Shown here: piece after piece, positions 57,718 through 64,000 of the stretch
How the letters are laid out: every line of letters begins with the position of its first letter
Numbering within the stretch: position 1 is the stretch's first letter
DNA from: Tetradesmus obliquus
Lineage: Eukaryota > Chlorophyta > Chlorophyceae > Sphaeropleales > Scenedesmaceae
Reading direction: 5' to 3'
NCBI GenBank assembly: GCA_030272155.1
Contig: CP126197.1
Coordinates: 4,642,001-4,706,000 of the forward strand
DNA: 64,000 bases
Notes under the pieces: generated by a model
Told to the model about the DNA's origin: nothing
The model's database searches: none
The model's input: only the letters and a program-made list of their open reading frames with translations
Made by a program: the position numbers and the translations under genes

Positions 57718-59755
57718 ATGGGCAGGCCGAAGGGTGCTGCTGTAGTGCTGCACACTGCCCCAGCTTTCTCGTTTGGGCACAGCAGCGCTGCTGGAAAAAC
57801 AGTAGACGAAGCCGGACCTGGTCCTGGTGCATACTGTCCCAAAGGTGCAGCCAGCAGCAGCAGCCTCAGCTGCAAAGGAGGAGGGTTTGGCACCAGCGGG
57901 CGTCTGGCACCATATGGTGGGTGTGGCTTGCTGCCATGCTTGTGATTTGCCTTGCAGTGGCAGCCTGCTGCAGGAGCGTTTCATCCAAAGGCTTGCAGCA
58001 GGCAGTGCACATGGAATTTGGACTGTTATGGCAGCAATCCTCTGCTCAGCTGCAGCATGACGTGCATAGGGTGTAGCATGCGTGCATACAGTCGCATCTC
58101 TTGCGCGTGTTCATCATGATAATCCGTGTTTGCATGCAGTGCATAGAGGTTGATAGTAAGCTACTAGAGCACGCCCAGCAGCATGGCAGCAATTCATTTG
58201 TTGCAGGCAACCAGAACCCTGCTCCTGGAGAGTACAATGTCAGCCTGAAGGTGACCCACAAGCGGGCACTGGCAGCAAGCCTGCAGGGAAGAGAGTCGCA
58301 TGGTGAGCAGCAGCAGCAGCAGCTGCTGCCAGCTACATGCGTAGGCTGCATCAGATACTTACATAGCACACATGAGTGCTGATGGTGTCTGCCGCATGTT
58401 GCAGCAGCTTAGCTTGGCATGGCATGGTCACATCCCATGCCTCAGCCCACAGCATTGTGCGCAGATACTGCATACAGGTGGCAGCAGAGGCAGACCAGAA
58501 ACTAGCTGCAGCACACACCACTAGCTCTGGTTTTGGAGAGGGGCTGTGGTGTCAGGCGCCCCAGCAGTGCTGCTGCGGGTGGTCACATGCACATGCTCGA
58601 GCTCATGCACGCAGGTTTTGTGCAGGGTAGCCTGATTATCGTAAAGTATATTGCTCTGATGGCTCTGCTCTGCATGCCCGCAGACCCTCTCAAGCAGCAG
58701 CAGCCAGGGCCAGGGCAGTACCCGGAGGTGCCTGCAGCCATCACACACCCTGCGCCGCCAGCAGTCAGCATCAGCCACAGGCTGCAAGGCAGCAGGGAGG
58801 CGGAGCGGCGCCCAGCACCAGGTGAGGCACGCGGCAGCACTTGCTTGCAGGAAAGATGTGTGCAACTATCACTTACTAAATTACAGTGCTGGCAGGACTC
58901 CTGCAATCCAGATAGAGATAAAGGCAGCAGTGAGGCAGAGCGGCGCCCAGCACCAGGTGAGGCACGCTGCAGCACTTGCTTGCAGGAGTGACGTGGGCAA
59001 ATGTGCAGGCAAAACTCCTACAACACAGCTAGAGAGAAGGCAGCAGGGAGGCGGAGCGCCGCCCCGCACCAGGTGAGGCACGATGCAGCACTTGCTTGCA
59101 GGAATGATGTGTGCAACTGTCGTAGTGCTGGCATAGTGCTGGCAGGACTCCTATGACACAGCTAGAGATATAGGCAGCAGGGAGCGGCGCCCAGCACCAG
59201 GTGGGCGGGTGCTCGCAGTGCTGCTGTAAGGCCCGCTGCAGCACTTTCTTGCAGGAATGATACTACAGCTGTGCTTGCAGGCTTCAGGAAGAGAAGCAGC
59301 TAGAGATGAAGCCAGTGAACAGCACTGACACGTTGCCAGCAGCGAGAACACCAGGAGTGCCAAAAGCGTCAGCAGCTGATGATCGTGCAACTGCTCCATC
59401 TGCTGCTGCTGTCCTGCAGGCGAGTACCATCCTGAGCTGTTCCGCTCCACCTCGCCGCTGCCTGTGACCATGAAGCACAAGCGCGGCCTGCCAGCAGGCG
59501 ACAGGCCCGACTCGGGGCACGCAGTGCCGGGGCCCGGGGCTTACAGGCCGCAGGATGTGACAGTCAACAGCCGCGGCTCGCCTGTTCATACAATCGCAGG
59601 TACATGCAGCACAAGACAACGGCAGCAGGTGCTGCCCATCAAGTTGCATGCCACCTGCTGCCAGCAGCTGCACTACACGGCACATATCAAGCTACAGCCT
59701 TACCGCTTTGTCACACTATCAAACCTGCAGCAACATGTCATAATGCTTGCTCAGC

Positions 59756-59787
<32 letters not shown>

Positions 59788-61179
59788 GTGTGCAGGCCGG
59801 CAGCGGCCGTCCTCCTGCGCTGCGTCGCTGCCTGGCCCTGCTGATTACTCGCCCTACCTGCAGGGCGCAAGGCGGCCCGCGAGCTTCAGCAAGGCGGAGC
59901 GATACCCTGCCAGCCACTACGAGGTGCGCATTTGGCAGTGTGGGGTGGTGTATGTTGTTTACAACTGGCGTAAACTGTCTGTGCCCGTGCTGTTGCGCTG
60001 TCTCGCCAGCCTAGCAAGTGCTGCACTCTCACGGCTACAACAGGCACCTCAAACGCTCGCAACTTGCCGCCCTTCTGTACTTACTGAAGAACAGCTATAC
60101 GTGTGTGTTGCGCCGCAGGTGCGCCCCTCGCCCGGCAGCTACTTCACGCACTCAGTTGTGAAGCGCCAGGCGGGCCACTGCGTGGAGTCGCTGCGCCGCT
60201 CCGCACCCAGCCTCACCATCGGGGTGCGGCAGCCAGCCAGAGCTGCAGGCAGCGGCAACCCGGGGCCTGGGGACTATGGCGTGCCCAAGGATAGCTGGCT
60301 GCGAAGCAGCAGCCCGTGCTTCACATTCAAGGGCGTGGCGGCGAAGGTGAGTGCGGGCAGCAAGCACACAGTCTGTGTAGGGGTTGTGAGTGTACTGTGG
60401 CGGTGTGATCGGATGCTGCAGCAGATGACAGGAATGCTTGTAGCACCGCGGCACGTGCTGTGCTGGCGGGCATGGTATGCAGCGTCTTCCTGCAAGCACC
60501 AGCGGAGGCGGTGGCTGAACACATTTGAGATCGCGCATCGCTGCTCGCTGGGCTGCTGCTGCAGGACCACTTGTCGCGGAACCCTGCGCCAGGTGCCTAC
60601 AGTCCCGAGCGGCACACAGCGGCCGTCTCAACGCATGTAAATCCGCCGGCTGTATCCATCAGCCACAGGTGCCCGCCTCCCACAAGCCACGACAGGCAGC
60701 CGGGACCAGGTGAACCCCCATGCAATGCAGTTGTACACATACTACTAGTAGACATGCTTTGCGCCCAGGGGTTGCGTGGCGGCATGAAGCACATGGCCGC
60801 ACAGTGTGCGGCAGTGCCTTGGATCTGATGCGCCTCCACGCAGCTAACCCTCACAAGCTGAAGCCCGTACAGAACTGACTCGCTGCATCTCTGCCATGCT
60901 GCTTGTCGCCCTGCAGGCGAGTACAATGCGTCAGACTTCCGCTCCACCTCGCAGCTGCCTGTGACCATCAAGCACAAGCGCGGCCTGGCGGCAGGCGACA
61001 GGCCCGACTCGGGGCACGCAGTGCCGGGGCCGGGCGAGTACAAGCTGCCCAGTAGCATTGGCAAGCATGGCATTACAATGGGTGCTAAGCTTAGGGGTGC
61101 TGCTGCTGCTGATGGCGTGCCGGGCCCTGGGGAGTATGATGTGCATGGCAGCACGCTGGGGGTGGCAGGGCTGAGCTAG
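57718..61179 (+). CDS. Sperm-tail PG-rich (SHIPPO) repeat protein (458 aa)
   Basis: Member of the STPG/ODF3 (CIMAP) family, whose members associate with ciliary or flagellar microtubules. Eight exons: 57718-57916, 58207-58302, 58684-58821, 59420-59599, 59796-59923, 60119-60346, 60565-60709 and 60917-61179. The sum is 1377 nt, in frame. The characteristic PGPG.Y units occur throughout: EAGPGPGAY, NPAPGEY, QPGPGQY, AVPGPGAY, LPGPADY, RPSPGSY, NPGPGDY, NPAPGAY, AVPGPGEY and GVPGPGEY. Exons 4 and 8 share a longer block (FRSTS.LPVT.KHKRGL then AGDRPDSGHAVPGPG), so the gene grew by internal duplication. The ATG at 57718 opens MGRPKGAAVVLHTAPAFSFG. Exon 3 is followed by three copies of its donor end. 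The presence of this gene suggests a motile or flagellated stage, or a retained ciliary gene. Confidence 0.88.
58920..59205 (+). repeat. Three donor-end copies of SHIPPO exon 3
   Basis: GGCAGCAG..AGCGGCGCCCAGCACCAG + GTGAGGCACG recurs with exon-like ends at 58956, 59072 and 59200 (true end 58821). The block CAGCACTTGCTTGCAGGA follows each. Spacing is 116-135 bp. Confidence 0.93.
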
Positions 61180-62676
61180 GCGGCTGCTGTAGCTGCCACG
61201 AGCCGCTATGTTTTCAAGAAAACTTGCCTCTTTCACGCCAGTGCGGCGGCACTAAGTGAGCTTGCGAGTCCGAGGTGACGATGTTGTCTCACTGCTGTGC
61301 AAGCTGAGCAGCCTGCCGTCATGGTGCATGTACAGCATGCTTCACAGCGGTCGTGGATGCCACTGCCGCGAGCAGCTGGGTGTTTCACCAGGCAAGATTG
61401 TGTTCAAGCCGTGGTGGTGGTGGTGTTGGGTGGTGTTGAGTCTGATGTGTCAACGTTGTCGTCCTACTGCTGCGCTAGCCGAGGGAACTTGCCGCCACGA
61501 CATGATCATGGTGCATGTAAAGCAGCTTGCTGTGTGCACACTTTTGGTTTTGGTTACATACGCAACTGCCAGCCAGAGATCACCCTAGGGACTCCCTAGG
61601 CCTACAGAGTTGGAGCACACGCTCCTAGACATTTCAAAACACATAATACGTTCATAATCACAAGATCTGGCAGGCATGTGTCACACACAGCGACATGCCA
61701 GTGCCTTTATGGCGCGCACGTGCAATCAAAGCTGTTGCATGGCTCATCAACTGTACAATATGATGCACACGCCTGCGCAAATGATCCTGCCGCCGCGTGT
61801 GTGTACCGTATGGCATAAAGAAGCTCGACCCCTGACCTCTGCTCACTGAGCTCGCAATCTTTGTGGTGGATGCTAGCAGCGCCTTGCACAAAGCTGTGGC
61901 GGGCAGCAGACGCTGAGAGGACACCAGGTGACCTTGTGCAACGGTGATGCATGCGCTGAAGAGTGCTTGCACTGCGCTGCAATGCTGCTGATGGTGGAGG
62001 CCAGCAAGCATTTGGCAGCTTGCGGGTGGACGCTGCACAAGCTGTCAACAGATCACTTTTGGAGGGACTTGGATGGGATGTAAATCCACATCCCGGGCAC
62101 GAGCAGCTTGGAATAATAAGTGTGTATTGCTGTACAGGCATACGCTGTCAACACAAAAGCTGCACACCCAAGAACATGTACAAACATACAACAGTGTGCC
62201 AAGTGCGAACATGCACATGATGCAACAGCGGCGCATGTACACGCATCGCCACCTGGCAGCGAAACAAGCAGCGGACGCAGCTCCGCATGCTGAATGAAAT
62301 CAATCAAAGTTGAGCTGTGCAGCACCCGCCAACACATCTGCCGGCATGAACAGCACTGGAACTTTCACAACAGAACCCTGCCGCCGTGAAACTCAAATGC
62401 GCTGCTGCATCTGACCCACAGGCTTGGAGCATAGACTGCGAGGGTCAGCCATGAAATGCATGCAGGCTCTGCAAGTACTGCTAATACAAGCTAACACCAG
62501 TCCAAGGCACCCCCACAGTCCCATTCATCATTGCTTTGACATGTTTTCCCGCCACCATTTGTTGGAAAGTCGGTTCACGCCAGTGCGTCACAAGCTGACA
62601 TAGTGCACTCTCTAGACATGCTTAGGCACGGCTCAAGCACTCTGCTGCACCAGCAGAACTCTGAGTACAGCCTCAA

Positions 62677-62714
<38 letters not shown>

Positions 62715-62866
62715 CTAGACGTGAACATCAACACCATGCTCACACAGGCGTTGCTTCATCAGCAATGCAACCGCGCAACATGGTGCCTAAGTCAAGCGGA
62801 GCAAAGCTTCTGACAAGCTCTCTCCCTCACAGCAGCAGCGGCAGCAGCAGCAGCTGCTACAGCAGC
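61180..62866. other. Convergent intergenic region
   Basis: No gene supported. It holds the 3' UTRs of the SHIPPO gene and of the right-edge gene. A CTG run lies near 62680-62715. Confidence 0.55.
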
Positions 62867-63252
62867 CTACCGGGGCCCCCGGGGACTGATCAGCTGCATG
62901 TCTGCCATGTCACGCAGCAGCGACACAGGACTCACAATAGACCTTGCCTGTGTGTCATCCTCATCAGCATCAACATCCAGTTCAGTTGCCTCCTGCTGCT
63001 GCTGCTGCTGCTGCCCGGCTGCTGCTGCTCGCTTCTCTGCGCGCCGCTTGCGACGGCTGTCCCTGCTGCTCTTGCTGCTGGACTGCGAGGGCGGTGCATT
63101 GAGTGCAGCTGTGGCTGCGGTCGAGGTGAACTGTGCACGAACCAGGGCTGACGCGCTATTGACTCCGGCTGCCATTGCGCGGTTGCTCGGCAGGTTTGTT
63201 GGTGGTATCAGCAGGTCGCTGATCACAGCAGCAGAGTGCTGCAGCAGCAGAA

Positions 63253-63308
<56 letters not shown>

Positions 63309-64000
63309 TGGCCCAGAAGAGTGTCAGCTGCCTCTGCCTTGCAGGTATGCAATGCCAAACAGCCGCTGGCGGCAGTTCATTGAGGCTGGTGGTGAGGAAG
63401 CACAGAATGGCAGCTGCAGCTCTCAACTGGCACTGCTAAGCCCGCTGCAGCAGCTGCCTTGCAATGAGCAGCTGGCAAAGCAAGCAAAATGTGACACAAC
63501 AACATAGCATTTCAAGCTGCTGCTGCTGCTACTGCTGCTGCAGGCCAGCGCTAGGGTCTCACCACTGGCATGGTGAGGTCAGCCGCCACGATGTTGGCGC
63601 GCTTCACTTTCAAGCCGTCAGGGTACACACCCGTCGCGTAGTTGATCCTGCGGGCAGAACACGACAAGCTTGCTGTAAACAAAGCAAATAGAGGGCAGCG
63701 TGCTTCCTCAACGAGCAATCCCTAATGAAGGGGACGCGTGGAAGATGAGCAGCATCTGGCTCACAGCAACAGCCACAAGTGCTGGTGGAAGCAAGGGCAT
63801 GCACTGATCTGCAGCGCGGCACAGCTTGCTGTGCCAAGTCTGCACCACCACAGACAAACCAATGCAGGGCTCCCATAAAGCTTGCCTGCTAGCCAAGCCC
63901 ATCCAGATGGTGCAGCACCCACAGCACACTGTCCTTTGCCTCATTTGAGACACCATTAGGCAATGCCGCGAACACATTCTTACACGCAGCAGCATCTGCA
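62867..64000 (-). CDS. Unrecognised protein, C-terminal part (5' end beyond right edge)
   Basis: Two exons are well supported on the minus strand: 63647-63563 (INYATGVYPDGLKVKRANIV..., donor phase 0) and 63238-62867 (HSAAVISDLLIPPTNLPSN..., stop TAG at 62867). A third coding stretch touching the window edge, about 64000-63897, reads KNVFAALPNGVSNEAKDSVL then WVLHHLDG, but I could not find a canonical donor that joins it in frame. The C-terminal exon has a Lys/Arg-rich patch (DSRRKRRAEKR), a Gln run and an acidic stretch (DVDADEDD), which suggests a nuclear or nucleic-acid-associated protein. The family was not identified. Confidence 0.55.
63250..63306. repeat. CAG/CTG run before a 3' splice site
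   Basis: About 16 triplets, CTG on the coding strand, directly before the CAG acceptor at 63239 of the right-edge gene. Confidence 0.93.

Overview
The window is nuclear DNA of a eukaryotic green alga. It encodes a plastid-type FtsZ with a transit-like N-terminus, mitochondrial complex I NDUFS7, a DCN1-like neddylation factor and a sperm-tail PG-rich (SHIPPO) repeat protein. Nearly every gene has GT-AG introns, and the DNA is full of CAG/CTG trinucleotide runs that code for poly-Q/A/S or sit next to 3' splice sites. This looks like a chlorophycean genome; the genus cannot be told from sequence alone. Exon joins were worked out by eye. For nine genes the proposed exons add up to an exact in-frame CDS.

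Layout (+/- strand): 1-3832 (-) secreted protein A, running off the left edge; 6224-9720 (-) its paralog B, signal peptide plus likely GPI tail; 11019-15628 (-) LRR/helical-repeat protein; 16661-21365 (+) chloroplast FtsZ; 23278-25021 (-) NDUFS7; 25908-30140 (+) DCN1-like protein; 31602-35159 (+) large intronless low-complexity protein; 37918-41252 (-) MFS transporter; 42689-46330 (-) RlmM-like FtsJ-family RNA methyltransferase; 46990-56531 (+) 17-exon, 2023-aa secreted protein of Cys-rich modules and C-type-lectin-like domains; 57718-61179 (+) SHIPPO-repeat protein; 62867-64000 (-) unrecognised gene cut by the right edge. The genes are independent single-gene units with divergent, convergent or tandem spacing; no operon or common pathway is evident.

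The most unusual property is shared by at least eight genes. Pieces of exon that include a splice junction are tandemly copied outward into the neighbouring intron. Copies of an exon's 5' end (with its AG acceptor) lie upstream of the true exon, and copies of its 3' end (with its GT donor) lie downstream. The period is mostly 95-125 bp, up to about 360 bp. The clearest arrays are in FtsZ (eight acceptor copies before exon 2), DCN1-like and gene A. In several copies the differences from the real exon are mainly synonymous. The lectin gene shows two further features: all 16 introns are phase 1, and two domain exons are repeated essentially without change 3005 bp apart.
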